A stretch of DNA of 64,000 nucleotides from Streptomyces sp. Z26 (GTDB lineage: Bacteria; Actinomycetota; Actinomycetes; Streptomycetales; Streptomycetaceae): the NCBI RefSeq assembly GCF_003665095.1, contig NZ_RCHV01000002.1, positions 3,036,001 through 3,100,000 of the forward strand, read 5' to 3'. The number at the start of each line of letters is the position of its first letter. Position 1 is the first letter of the stretch. Under the pieces are notes generated by a model. That model saw only the letters and a program-made list of their open reading frames with translations. It was not told where the DNA came from and did not search any database. Of the stretch, positions 19,921 to 28,793 are shown piece by piece. The position numbers were made by a program, and so were the translations under genes.

Positions 19921-20397
19921 CTACTCGCCGCCGCCCGGCGGCCTCGGCCGCCACACCACCAGCGCGCTGGACTGCTGCACGTCCTCGTACGGCACCAGGT
20001 CCCGCCGGTACGACGCGTGCACCTGCGCCTCGCGCCGCCGCATCGCCACGGCCGCGCTCTCCAGCGCCTGTTGCAGCTCGGCGGCGCGCGCCTGGAGCGC
20101 GGCCACCTGGTTCTCCAGCTCGATGATGCGCTTGATCCCGGCGAGGTTGATGCCCTCGTCCTGGCTCAACTGCTGCACCTGCCGGAGCAGTTCGATGTCC
20201 CGCGCGGAGTAGCGCCGCCCGCGCCCCGCCGTACGGTCCGGGGAGACCAGGCCCAGGCGGTCGTACTGGCGCAGCGTCTGCGGGTGGAGTCCGGAGAGCT
20301 GGGCGGCCACCGAGATGACGTAGACCGGCGAGTCGTCGGTCAGTTCGTACGGCGTGTTCCCTCCGAATCGCTGACTGCGCCCACCACGGCCGTCCAT
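19921..20397 (-). CDS. hspR: HspR, MerR-type heat-shock repressor
   Basis: 158 residues. VYVISVAAQLSGLHPQTLRQYDRLGLVSPDR is the MerR-type winged helix typical of HspR, followed by GRRYSARDIELLRQVQQLSQDEGINLAGIKRI and a coiled-coil (about 85-130). HspR binds HAIR repeats and uses DnaK as co-repressor, so unfolded proteins titrate DnaK and relieve repression. It is the last gene of the dnaK-grpE-dnaJ-hspR operon, one base after dnaJ, giving autoregulation through the two HAIR elements before dnaK and control of clpB at 10631. Confidence 0.97.
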   Translation of the reverse strand: MDGRGGRSQRFGGNTPYELTDDSPVYVISVAAQLSGLHPQTLRQYDRLGLVSPDRTAGRGRRYSARDIELLRQVQQLSQDEGINLAGIKRIIELENQVAALQARAAELQQALESAAVAMRRREAQVHASYRRDLVPYEDVQQSSALVVWRPRPPGGGE

Positions 20398-20398
20398 C

Positions 20399-21595
20399 TC
20401 AGTCTCCCTTCGCGGCCTTGAACAGCGCTGCTCTCGGGTCCTCGTCGTCCGTCTCGTCGCGGTAGGACTCCAGGAGGTCCCGCGCCTTGTCGCTCAGCTC
20501 CGTCGGCACCACCACGTCGACGGTGACGAGCAGGTCGCCGCGCGTACCGTCCTTGCGGGCCGTGCCCTTGCCGCGGGCGCGCATCGTACGACCGGCCGGA
20601 GTGCCCGGCGGCAGCTTCAGCGTCACCGGCGGCCCGCCGAGCGTCGGCACCTTGATCTCCGCACCGAGCGCGGCCTCCGTGAAGGAGACCGGCACGGTGA
20701 GCGTGAGGTTGTCGCCGCGCCTGCCGAACACCGGGTGCTTGTCGACGTGCACGACCACGTACAGGTCGCCCGCGGGACCACCGCGCTCCCCGGGAGCGCC
20801 CTTGCCGCGCAGCCGGATGCGCTGCCCGTCGGATACGCCCGCCGGGATGCGCACCTGCATGGTGCGCGAACTCGTCGCGCGGCCACTGCCCTTGCAGTTG
20901 TCGCACGGGTCCTGGGCGATCAGCCCACGGCCCTTGCAGTCCACGCACGGGTCGGTGAGCGAGAAACCGCCACCGCCACCGCGGCTGACCTGCCCGGTGC
21001 CCACGCAGGTGGGGCAGACGCGCGGGCTGCCGTTCTTGTCGCCAGTGCCGTTGCAGGTCTTGCAGGCGGCCGAGGAGGACATCCGCAGCGGGACCGTGGC
21101 CCCGTCCACCGCCTCGGTGAAGCTCAGCGTCACCTCGGACTCGATGTCCTGGCCCCGGCGCGGCTGCGTACGCGTCGTGGTGCCGCCGCGGTTGAACAGG
21201 CCGCCGAACACGTCCCCGATGCCGCCGCCGAAGCCGCCCGCACCGGGCCCGCCACCGGGGGCACCGCCGCCCGGCGCGCCGCCGAACAGGTCCCCGAGGT
21301 CGAAGTTGAACGAGCCCGCGCCGCCCGGCCCGCCGGGACCGGGACGGTACCCGCCGCTGCCGAAGAGGGTGCGCGCCTCGTCGTACTCCTTGCGGCGCTT
21401 GGTGTCACCGAGCACGTCGTACGCCTCGGAGGCGTCCTTGAAACGCTCCTCGGCCTTGGCGTCACCGCGGTTGGCGTCCGGATGGTTCTCGCGGGCGAGC
21501 TTCCGGTACGCCTTCTTGATCTCCGCCTCGGTCGCGTCCTTCGGGACGCCGAGGACCTTGTAGTAGTCCTTCTCGATGAAGTCCTTGGTACTCAT
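20399..21595 (-). CDS. dnaJ: DnaJ co-chaperone
   Basis: 398 residues with full type I DnaJ order: J domain with YRKLARENHPDAN (HPD), a Gly/Phe region unusually rich in GGAPGG repeats, four CxxCxGxG zinc motifs (CKTCNGTG, CPTCVGTG, CVDCKGRG, CDNCKGSG) and the C-terminal substrate-binding beta domains. It delivers substrates to DnaK and stimulates its ATPase. It is the third gene of the operon, 53 bases after grpE. Confidence 0.98.
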   Translation of the reverse strand: MSTKDFIEKDYYKVLGVPKDATEAEIKKAYRKLARENHPDANRGDAKAEERFKDASEAYDVLGDTKRRKEYDEARTLFGSGGYRPGPGGPGGAGSFNFDLGDLFGGAPGGGAPGGGPGAGGFGGGIGDVFGGLFNRGGTTTRTQPRRGQDIESEVTLSFTEAVDGATVPLRMSSSAACKTCNGTGDKNGSPRVCPTCVGTGQVSRGGGGGFSLTDPCVDCKGRGLIAQDPCDNCKGSGRATSSRTMQVRIPAGVSDGQRIRLRGKGAPGERGGPAGDLYVVVHVDKHPVFGRRGDNLTLTVPVSFTEAALGAEIKVPTLGGPPVTLKLPPGTPAGRTMRARGKGTARKDGTRGDLLVTVDVVVPTELSDKARDLLESYRDETDDEDPRAALFKAAKGD

Positions 21596-21648
21596 CTTCG
21601 GCGTCCCTCCTCCCGTTCATCCATCTGGTCGGTCTTCCGATCGGCGTC

Positions 21649-22362
21649 TCAGCCCTCGTCCGGGTCACCACTGTCGTCGTCCGCCTGCTCGCCCTCGTCG
21701 CCCTGCGGCGACGCGGACTGGGCGGGCTGCGCCCCCGGCTGCGGCTCGGCGACACCGACCCGGGCGGGCCGGATCGTACGCTCGCCGATGCGATACCCCG
21801 GCTGGAGGATCTGCACGCACGTGGTCTCGGTGACGTCCGGCGAGTACGAGTGCATCAGGGCCTCGTGCACCGTCGGATCGAAGGGCTCGCCCTCCTTGCC
21901 GAACTGCATCAGGCCCAGCTTCGCCGCCACCATCTCCAGCGACTCGGCCACCGACTTGAAGCCGCCGACCAGTTCGCCGTGGTCACGCGCGCGGCCGATG
22001 TCGTCGAGCACGGGCAGCAGCTCCGTCAGGAGGTTCGCGACGGCGACCTCCTTGACGGCGACGCGGTCGCGCTCGACGCGGCGGCGGTAGTTCTTGAACT
22101 CCGCCTGGAGCCGCTGGAGGTCCTGCGTGCGCTCGCTCAGCGCCGTACGGGTCTGGTCCAGCTGCGCGGTCAGCGCGGCGCCCTCCGCGATGCGGTTCGG
22201 GTCGCCGTCCGTGCCGTCACCGTCGGGTCCCTGGCGCGGGCCCGCCGGGCCCGCCTCCGAAGAGGCGGGTCCGGCGGCCTCCGCCGCGTCGTCGGGCTGT
22301 TCCTGCCCGGCTTCGGCGGGGACCTCGGGCTCCTGCGGGAAGCCCGGAGTCTCCTCCGTCAC
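21649..22362 (-). CDS. grpE: GrpE nucleotide-exchange factor
   Basis: 237 residues. A long acidic, Ala/Pro-rich N-terminus typical of actinomycetes is followed by the coiled-coil ([33 protein letters not shown]) and the beta-wing with [29 protein letters not shown]. It releases ADP from DnaK. Its ATG overlaps the dnaK stop (ATGA), so it is translationally coupled. Confidence 0.97.
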   Translation of the reverse strand: MTEETPGFPQEPEVPAEAGQEQPDDAAEAAGPASSEAGPAGPRQGPDGDGTDGDPNRIAEGAALTAQLDQTRTALSERTQDLQRLQAEFKNYRRRVERDRVAVKEVAVANLLTELLPVLDDIGRARDHGELVGGFKSVAESLEMVAAKLGLMQFGKEGEPFDPTVHEALMHSYSPDVTETTCVQILQPGYRIGERTIRPARVGVAEPQPGAQPAQSASPQGDEGEQADDDSGDPDEG

Positions 22363-24242
22363 GCCGCACCGCCCTTGTGCTTGTCGTCGTCGACGATCTC
22401 GGCGTCCACGACGTCGTCGTCGGCGCCCTGGGCACCGGCCGCGCCGGGCCCGGCCTGCGCGCCCTCGGCACCGCCCGCCGCCTGCGCGGCCTGCGCGTCG
22501 GCGTACAGCGCCTGGCCCAGCTTCTGGCTGGTCGCGGCGACCTTCTCGGACGCCTCGCGGATCGCCGCGGTGTCCTCGCCCTCGGCGGTCTCGGCGCCCT
22601 TGAGCTTCTCCTTCAGGTCCGCGATCGCGGTCTCCACCTCGGACTTGATGTCCGCGGGGACCTTCTCGTCGTTGTCCTTGAGGAACTTCTCGGTCGTGTA
22701 GACGAGCTGCTCCGCCTGGTTGCGGGTCTCCGCGGCGTCACGGCGCTTGGAGTCCTCGTCGGCGTACTGCTCGGCGTCGCGCATCATGCGCTCGATGTCG
22801 TCCTTCGGCAGCGCGGAGCCGCCGGTGACGGTCATCTTCTGCTCCTTGCCGGTGCCGAGGTCCTTCGCGCCGACGTGCATGATGCCGTTCGCGTCGATGT
22901 CGAAGGTGACCTCGATCTGCGGCACGCCGCGCGGCGCCGGGGGCAGGCCCGTCAGCTCGAACATCCCGAGCTTCTTGTTGTACGCGGCGATCTCGCGCTC
23001 GCCCTGGTACACCTGGATCTGGACCGACGGCTGGTTGTCCTCCGCCGTCGTGAAGATCTCCGAACGCTTCGTCGGGATCGTGGTGTTGCGCTCGATGAGC
23101 TTCGTCATGATGCCGCCCTTGGTCTCGATACCGAGGGACAGCGGGGTGACGTCGAGCAGCAGGACGTCCTTGACCTCGCCCTTGAGGACGCCCGCCTGGA
23201 GCGAGGCGCCGATGGCGACGACCTCGTCCGGGTTGACGCTCTTGTTGGCCTCCTTGCCGGCGGTCAGCTCCTTGACCAGCTCGGCAACGGCGGGCATACG
23301 GGTCGAGCCACCGACGAGCACCACGTGGTCGATCTCGGACAGCTGGATGCCCGCGTCCTTGATCACGTTGTGGAACGGCGTCTTGCAGCGCTCCAGCAGG
23401 TCCTGCGTCAGCTGCTGGAACTGCGCCCGGCTGAGCTTCTCGTCGAGGTGCAGCGGGCCCTCGGCGGACGCCGTGATGTACGGCAGGTTGATGGAGGTCT
23501 CGGTCGAGCTGGACAGCTCGATCTTCGCCTTCTCCGCGGCCTCGCGCAGCCGCTGGAGCGCCATCTTGTCCTTGGCGAGGTCCACGCCGTGGCCCGCCTG
23601 GAACTGCCGCACCAGGTGGTCGACGACGCGCTGGTCCCAGTCGTCACCGCCGAGCTGGTTGTCGCCGTTGGTGGCCTTCACCTCGACGACGCCGTCACCG
23701 ATCTCCAGCAGCGAGACGTCGAAGGTGCCGCCACCGAGGTCGAAGACGAGGATGGTCTGGTCTTCCTTCTCCAGCCCGTACGCGAGGGCGGCCGCCGTCG
23801 GCTCGTTGACGATCCGCAGCACGTTGAGGCCCGCGATCTCGCCGGCCTCCTTGGTGGCCTGCCGCTCGTGGTCGTTGAAGTACGCCGGGACGGTGATGAC
23901 CGCGTCGGCCACCTTCTCGCCCAGGTACGCCTCGGCGTCGCGCTTCAGCTTCTGCAGCACGAAGGCGCTCATCTGCTGCGGGTTGAAGTCCTTGCCGTCC
24001 AGGTTGATCTTCCAGTCGGTGCCCATGTGGCGCTTGACCGACCGGACGGTCCTGTCGACGTTGGTGACGGCCTGGCGCTTGGCCACCTCGCCGACCAGCA
24101 CCTCGCCGTTCTTGGCGAAGGCGACGACGGACGGCGTGGTCCTGGCGCCCTCGGCGTTGGTGATGACGGTGGGCTCACCGCCTTCGAGAACACTGACGAC
24201 GGAGTTCGTCGTACCCAGGTCGATGCCGACCGCACGTGCCAT
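22359..24242 (-). CDS. dnaK: DnaK Hsp70 chaperone
   Basis: 627 residues. [22 protein letters not shown], the phosphate loops [16 protein letters not shown] [13 protein letters not shown] and the substrate-binding domain [17 protein letters not shown] are diagnostic. The C-terminus ends in an acidic tail with [10 protein letters not shown]. The ATG at 24242 is chosen because GGAGG lies about eight bases upstream and the family begins exactly there; upstream in-frame codons would read through the promoter repeats. Two HspR-type repeats lie 22-95 bases upstream. It heads the heat-shock operon. Confidence 0.99.
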   Translation of the reverse strand: MARAVGIDLGTTNSVVSVLEGGEPTVITNAEGARTTPSVVAFAKNGEVLVGEVAKRQAVTNVDRTVRSVKRHMGTDWKINLDGKDFNPQQMSAFVLQKLKRDAEAYLGEKVADAVITVPAYFNDHERQATKEAGEIAGLNVLRIVNEPTAAALAYGLEKEDQTILVFDLGGGTFDVSLLEIGDGVVEVKATNGDNQLGGDDWDQRVVDHLVRQFQAGHGVDLAKDKMALQRLREAAEKAKIELSSSTETSINLPYITASAEGPLHLDEKLSRAQFQQLTQDLLERCKTPFHNVIKDAGIQLSEIDHVVLVGGSTRMPAVAELVKELTAGKEANKSVNPDEVVAIGASLQAGVLKGEVKDVLLLDVTPLSLGIETKGGIMTKLIERNTTIPTKRSEIFTTAEDNQPSVQIQVYQGEREIAAYNKKLGMFELTGLPPAPRGVPQIEVTFDIDANGIMHVGAKDLGTGKEQKMTVTGGSALPKDDIERMMRDAEQYADEDSKRRDAAETRNQAEQLVYTTEKFLKDNDEKVPADIKSEVETAIADLKEKLKGAETAEGEDTAAIREASEKVAATSQKLGQALYADAQAAQAAGGAEGAQAGPGAAGAQGADDDVVDAEIVDDDKHKGGAA

Positions 24243-24263
24243 TTCGGTTTCCTCCAACTGAGC

Positions 24264-24336
24264 CTTGAGTGGATCTGGCTCAACAGTGCATGAGCGGATC
24301 GGCCAAGTCAAATGAGCTGAGTCGAGGACGCTCAAC
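24264..24336. promoter_or_regulatory. Two HspR inverted repeats (HAIR) before dnaK
   Basis: CTTGAGT-N7-GCTCAAC at 24264-24284 and GCTGAGT-N7-GCTCAAC at 24316-24336 both keep the seven-base spacer and at least 5 of 7 paired bases of the HAIR consensus. Their centres are 52 bp apart, about five helical turns, on one face of the DNA. They flank the expected dnaK promoter and should be bound by HspR, the product of the operon's last gene. Confidence 0.9.
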
Positions 24337-24583
24337 TCTTATGCGGTCTTTACAGGCACCCCGGAGGCGGCCCCTCTCCCAGGTTCGCACAGGGGTACAT
24401 TCGGGACGCCACGGCCACCCTCCGCCCGCACCCCGCGGGCCCCTCGCCTAGGCTCCACCCGCCGCACGGCCGCGTACGGCCCGCCCGCACCGCCCGCACC
24501 GCGCACGGGTCGCCCCTCGCGACACAGATCACCGCACGACCGGGTACAGCGGCACCGGGACAGTGGGTAGTGTCGTACGCACC

Positions 24584-24604
24584 ACTTAAGTTACCGCTTA
24601 GTAA
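24584..24604. promoter_or_regulatory. Adjacent palindromes upstream of the EtfD-like gene
   Basis: ACTTAAGT (24584-24591) is a perfect palindrome, and TTAC-N6-GTAA (24591-24604) directly adjoins it, 30 bases before the EtfD-like start. TTAC/GTAA arms occur in operators of TetR-type lipid regulators. AT-rich palindromes stand out in this GC background, but the binding protein is unknown. Confidence 0.45.
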
Positions 24605-24633
24605 AACGCTCGCCGCAGGTCCGAGGAGCCCCC

Positions 24634-27252
24634 ATGCAGCTCACCGCGATCATCGTCTCGCTGGTGCTCGCCGCGGTCGGCGTCGCGCTGTTCGCGCGCG
24701 CCATCGCCCAGATCTACCACGCCGTGAAACTGGGCCAGCCCGTCCCCGCGGGCACGCGTACCGACGAACCGGCGCAGCGCACGCTCACCCTCGCGCGCGA
24801 GTTCCTCGGGCACACGCGCATGAACCGTTGGGGGATCGTCGGCTTCGCCCACTGGTTCGTCGCGGTCGGCTTCCTCACCCTGGTCCTCACGCTCGTCAAC
24901 GCCTTCGGGCAGCTGTTCCAGGCGGACTGGGTGCTGCCGGTAATCGGCGCGTGGACGCCGTACGAGATGTTCATCGAGTTCATCGGGCTGATGACCGCGC
25001 TGGGCATCCTGACGCTGATCGTCATCCGGCAGCTGAGCAGCCCGACGCGGGCGGGCCGCAAGTCCCGGTTCACCGGCTCCAAGACAGGTCAGGCGTACTT
25101 CGTCGAGGCCGTCATCCTCGTCATCGGCGTCTGCATCCTCACCCTGCGCGGGCTGGAGGGCGCGCTGCACCACGTCGAGGGCTACGAGGCGGCGTACTTC
25201 ATCACGTACCCGCTCGTCACACTCTTCGACGGGATGAGCACGAACGCGCTCCAGAACACGGTCTACCTGGTCGCGATGGTCAAGATCGGCACCTCCTTCG
25301 TCTGGATGATCGTCGTCGGCCTCAACACCAACATGGGTGTGGCCTGGCACCGCTTCCTCGCGTTCCCCAACATCTGGTTCAAGCGGGAGGCCACGGGCGG
25401 TACGGCGCTGGGCGAGCTCCAGCCGATGACGTCCGGCGGCAAGCCCATCGACTTCGAGACGGTCTTCGACGACGAGGGCGGCGAGGAGACGCAGTTCGGC
25501 GTCTCCCAGGTCGAGCACTTCTCGTGGAAGGGCCTGCTGGACTTCTCCACCTGTACGGAGTGCGGCCGCTGCCAGTCGCAGTGCCCGGCCTGGAACACGG
25601 GCAAGCCGCTGTCGCCCAAGCTGCTGGTCATGTCGCTGCGCGACCACGCGCACGCCAAGGCCCCGTACCTGCTCGCGGGCGGCGGCAAGGACGCGGAGGG
25701 CGCCGAGAAGGCCACCGCCGAACAGCTGCGGGACGTACCCGCGACCGCGCTCGCGGAGGCCGAACGGCCCCTGATCGGCACCGCCGACGACGGCCCCGGC
25801 GCGCTGGGCGGCGTCATCGACCCGGACGTGCTGTGGTCCTGCACCACCTGCGGCGCCTGCGTCGAACAGTGCCCGGTGGACATCGAGCACGTCGACCACA
25901 TCGTCGACATGCGCCGCTACCAGGTGATGATCGAGAGCGCCTTCCCGAGCGAGGCCGGGACGATGCTCAAGAACCTGGAGAAGAAGGGCAACCCCTGGGG
26001 CCTGGCCAAGAAGCAGCGGCTGGAGTGGACGAAGGAGCTGGAGAAGGAGACCGGCTTCGCCGTCCCCGTCGTCGGCAAGACCGTCGAGGACCTGACCGAG
26101 GTCGAGTACCTGTACTGGGTGGGCTGCGCCGGTGCCCTTGAGGACCGCGCGAAGAAGACCACGAAGGCCTTCGCGGAACTGCTGCACATCGCGGGCGTCT
26201 CGTTCGCCATCATGGGCGGCGACGAGAAGTGCACGGGCGACTCGGCGCGGCGGCTCGGCAACGAGTTCCTCTTCCAGCAGCTCGGCGAGGAGAACGTGGC
26301 GACGCTGAACGCCGCGTTCGGTGAGGACGACGGCGACGACGGCGAAGGGGCGACGCGGCTGCCCGCCGCGAAGAAGAAGATCGTCGCGACCTGCCCGCAC
26401 TGCTTCAACACCATCGCCAACGAGTACCCGCAGCTCGGCGGGCACTACGAGGTCGTGCACCACACGCAACTGCTCCAGCACCTCGTGGACGAGGGGAAGC
26501 TCGTACCGGTCACCCCCGTCGAGGGCCTCATCACCTACCACGACCCGTGCTACCTGGGCCGCCACAACAAGGTCTACACGCCGCCGCGCGAGATCATCAG
26601 CCGCGTCCCCGGCCTCCGCAACGAGGAGATGCACCGCCACAAGGAACGCGGCTTCTGCTGCGGCGCGGGCGGCGCCCGGATGTGGATGGAGGAGCGGATC
26701 GGCAAGCGCATCAACAACGAGCGCGTGGACGAGGCGCTGTCCCTCAACCCGGACATCGTGTCCACGGCGTGCCCGTTCTGCCTCGTGATGCTCACCGACT
26801 CCGTGAACGGGAAGAAGGCCGCCGAGGACGGGCGGGCGAAGGAGAACCTCCAGGTGGTGGACGTGGCCCAGCTGCTGCTGGACTCCGTACGGACGCCGGA
26901 GGTCGAGGCGGAGGCGGTGGAGCCGGAGCCCGAACAGGTCGTCGAGGCGGAGCCGAAGGCAGTGGCGGCGGAGCCGAAGGCTGAGCCGAAGCCCGAGGCG
27001 AAGGCGGCTGAGCCCGAGCCGAAGGCTAAGCCGGTGACTACGGAGGCGGCTCCGGAGGAGGCGCCCGCGAAGCCCGAGGCGGAGAAGGCGGAGGCCGAAC
27101 CGGCCGAGCCCCGCGCCGAGGCGGAGGCGGAGCCGGAAGCGGCCCCGGACACGGCGGAGGCGACGGAACCGGAGGCCGCGAAGGCGGACGACGCCACCGC
27201 CGAGGACTCCGAGCAGGACTCCGGGGAGGGGCCCTCGAAGCCCGCTCAGTAA
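24634..27252 (+). CDS. EtfD-like membrane iron-sulfur oxidoreductase
   Basis: 872 residues. The first 250 or so hold several membrane helices of NarI-like type (LTAIIVSLVLAAVGVALFARAI, then further spans with His residues for heme). Next come two [4Fe-4S] ferredoxin motifs, CTECGRCQSQCP and CTTCGACVEQCP, and two CCG domains (YHDPCYLGRHN with GFCCGAGG; CPHCFNT). This is the layout of mycobacterial EtfD (Rv0338c), which passes electrons from ETF to the quinone pool in fatty-acid oxidation. The last 120 or so residues are an Ala/Glu/Pro/Lys-rich tail with no fold. AGGAG supports the ATG. EtfD identity is inferred from architecture. Confidence 0.85.
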   Translation: MQLTAIIVSLVLAAVGVALFARAIAQIYHAVKLGQPVPAGTRTDEPAQRTLTLAREFLGHTRMNRWGIVGFAHWFVAVGFLTLVLTLVNAFGQLFQADWVLPVIGAWTPYEMFIEFIGLMTALGILTLIVIRQLSSPTRAGRKSRFTGSKTGQAYFVEAVILVIGVCILTLRGLEGALHHVEGYEAAYFITYPLVTLFDGMSTNALQNTVYLVAMVKIGTSFVWMIVVGLNTNMGVAWHRFLAFPNIWFKREATGGTALGELQPMTSGGKPIDFETVFDDEGGEETQFGVSQVEHFSWKGLLDFSTCTECGRCQSQCPAWNTGKPLSPKLLVMSLRDHAHAKAPYLLAGGGKDAEGAEKATAEQLRDVPATALAEAERPLIGTADDGPGALGGVIDPDVLWSCTTCGACVEQCPVDIEHVDHIVDMRRYQVMIESAFPSEAGTMLKNLEKKGNPWGLAKKQRLEWTKELEKETGFAVPVVGKTVEDLTEVEYLYWVGCAGALEDRAKKTTKAFAELLHIAGVSFAIMGGDEKCTGDSARRLGNEFLFQQLGEENVATLNAAFGEDDGDDGEGATRLPAAKKKIVATCPHCFNTIANEYPQLGGHYEVVHHTQLLQHLVDEGKLVPVTPVEGLITYHDPCYLGRHNKVYTPPREIISRVPGLRNEEMHRHKERGFCCGAGGARMWMEERIGKRINNERVDEALSLNPDIVSTACPFCLVMLTDSVNGKKAAEDGRAKENLQVVDVAQLLLDSVRTPEVEAEAVEPEPEQVVEAEPKAVAAEPKAEPKPEAKAAEPEPKAKPVTTEAAPEEAPAKPEAEKAEAEPAEPRAEAEAEPEAAPDTAEATEPEAAKADDATAEDSEQDSGEGPSKPAQ

Positions 27253-27269
27253 CGGGGAGACCAAGGCCG

Positions 27270-27304
27270 AGGCCGGTCCGCGCGCCGTGGCGCGGGACCG
27301 GCCT
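27270..27304 (+). terminator. Terminator after the EtfD-like gene
   Basis: AGGCCGGTCC (27270-27279) pairs perfectly with GGACCGGCCT (27295-27304), followed by TTTGCC. It starts 18 bases after the stop codon. Confidence 0.8.
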
Positions 27305-27353
27305 TTGCCATGCCTATGGTCTGACGTGCGAAAAAGTCCAGGTCAGATACTTT

Positions 27354-27383
27354 GGTAAAGTAACCATTGGCCTTTACTTGACC
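27354..27383. promoter_or_regulatory. AT-rich inverted repeat upstream of the antiporter
   Basis: GGTAAAGTAA (27354-27363) and TTACTTGACC (27374-27383) form an imperfect inverted repeat, nine of ten positions paired, in the 235-base gap before the antiporter. It could be an operator or contain the promoter. The binding factor is unknown. Confidence 0.4.
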
Positions 27384-27487
27384 ATTGCTTGACTCTACGG
27401 ACGCCCCAGGAGGAGTTATCCGCTCGCTGACGCGCGCCCTCGTACGCCCGCCCGTCCCCGTACTCCCCAGCCGGGGGAGGTGACGAC

Positions 27488-28678
27488 GTGGGCCACGCCG
27501 ACACCCTGCTCGCCATGGGCGGCGCCTTCATCGCCGCCGCCGTCCTCGCCCGGCTCGGCGGCCGCATAGGGCTGCCGACGATCCCCCTGTTCATCCTGGC
27601 CGGCATGCTCCTCGGCCCGCACACCCCCGGCTACGTGCTGGTCCACGACCCGCACGAGCTGGAGATGCTCTCGGCCCTCGGCCTGGTGCTGCTGCTCTTC
27701 TACCTCGGCCTCGAATTCCACATGGACGACCTGAAGACCGGCGGCCGACAGATGGCGCTCGCGGGCGGCGCGTACCTCGCGCTGAACGTGTCCGCCGGGT
27801 TCGGGTTCGGCATGGCCCTCGGCTGGGGTCTGTCCGAGGCGCTGGTGCTCGCGGGTGTGCTGGGCATCTCGTCGTCGGCGATCGTCACGAAGGTGCTCGT
27901 CGACCTCGACCGCATCGGCAATCCCGAGTCGCGGCCGATCCTCGGCATCATCGTGGTCGAGGACATCTTCCTGGCGCTGTACCTCGCCGCGCTGCAACCC
28001 GTCATCTCCGGTGCCGACAGCGTGGGTTCGGCGGTGGCGCAGGGCGGGAAGGCGTTCGGCTTCCTGCTGCTGCTGGCGGCCGCGGCACGGTGGGGCACCA
28101 AGCTGATCGGGCGGCTGATCGCGACGAAGGACGACGAGCTGCTGGTGATCTCGTTCCTTGGCGCCGTCGTGCTAGTCGCCGGGATCGCGGAGGAGTTCGG
28201 GGTCGCGGACGCCATCGGGGCGTTCATGGTCGGCCTGATGCTGGGGCAGACCGGCTCCGGCGACCGCATCAGGGAGCTGGTGCACCCGCTGCGGGACGCG
28301 TTCGGGGCGATCTTCTTCTTCGCGTTCGGGCTGTCCATCGACCCGGGTGACCTGCCGCTGGTGGTGTGGCCGGTGCTGATCGCCGCCGTGATCACCGTCG
28401 CGATGAACGTGCTGGCCGCGCTGGTCGCCGCCCGCATCTACGGCTTCGGGCGCGGCCCCGCGGCGAACGTGGCGACGACGCTGCTGGCGCGCGGCGAGTT
28501 CGCGCTCATCCTGGCCACGATGTCGGCCAACGCCGCGCTCGACGAGCGGCTCGGCCCGTTCATCGCGGGATACGTACTGGTGCTGGCCGTGCTCGCACCG
28601 CTGGCGGCGGGGCGTTCGCACTGGCTGGCGCGGTACCTGCCACGCATAGGCGAGCAGAAACCCGTCACGACCGGCTGA
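27488..28678 (+). CDS. Monovalent cation/proton antiporter (CPA2/KefB-like)
   Basis: 396 residues with about 11-12 hydrophobic helices. PTIPLFILAGMLLGPHTPG, LVLLLFYLGLEFHMDDL, GISSSAIVTKVLVDL and IIVVEDIFLALYLA are typical of the CPA2 Na+(K+)/H+ exchanger fold; the FGVADAIGAFMVGLMLG segment carries the ion-binding Asp. It lacks a C-terminal TrkA/RCK domain, which in many actinomycetes is supplied by a separate KhtT-like gene, not found here. It probably exports K+ or Na+ in exchange for protons. GTG start at 27488 with GGGAGG upstream. Confidence 0.88.
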   Translation: MGHADTLLAMGGAFIAAAVLARLGGRIGLPTIPLFILAGMLLGPHTPGYVLVHDPHELEMLSALGLVLLLFYLGLEFHMDDLKTGGRQMALAGGAYLALNVSAGFGFGMALGWGLSEALVLAGVLGISSSAIVTKVLVDLDRIGNPESRPILGIIVVEDIFLALYLAALQPVISGADSVGSAVAQGGKAFGFLLLLAAAARWGTKLIGRLIATKDDELLVISFLGAVVLVAGIAEEFGVADAIGAFMVGLMLGQTGSGDRIRELVHPLRDAFGAIFFFAFGLSIDPGDLPLVVWPVLIAAVITVAMNVLAALVAARIYGFGRGPAANVATTLLARGEFALILATMSANAALDERLGPFIAGYVLVLAVLAPLAAGRSHWLARYLPRIGEQKPVTTG

Positions 28679-28718
28679 CCGGCCGGGGGCGGCGGTGCTT
28701 CCCGTACCACCGCGCCAC

Positions 28719-28778
28719 TGCGGAAGCTTCTCTGCGGAGACTTCTTTGCAAAGAACTCTTTGCGGAGAAGTCTCCGCA
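28719..28778. promoter_or_regulatory. Four-unit, 14-bp-period operator array before the ArsR-type gene
   Basis: Units start at 28719, 28733, 28747 and 28761, each beginning TGC (TGCGGA or TGCAAA), with 14-bp spacing. Neighbouring units overlap to form 18-bp palindromes; the last, TGCGGAGA-AG-TCTCCGCA (28761-28778), is perfect, the one at 28747-28764 pairs at 7 of 8 positions, the others are weaker. The outer arms of 28733-28745 and 28766-28778 also form a 13-bp perfect inverted repeat. The array ends 15 bases before the start codon and so covers the promoter. Confidence 0.82.
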
Positions 28779-28793
28779 ATCTATGGTGCCCGT

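Noticed and set aside
22377..24293. 638-residue frame opposite dnaK
   Set aside because: Antisense shadow of dnaK.
24598..27264. 888-residue frame opposite the EtfD-like gene
   Set aside because: Antisense shadow; Leu/Arg repetition without motifs, and codon third positions do not favour G/C in this frame.
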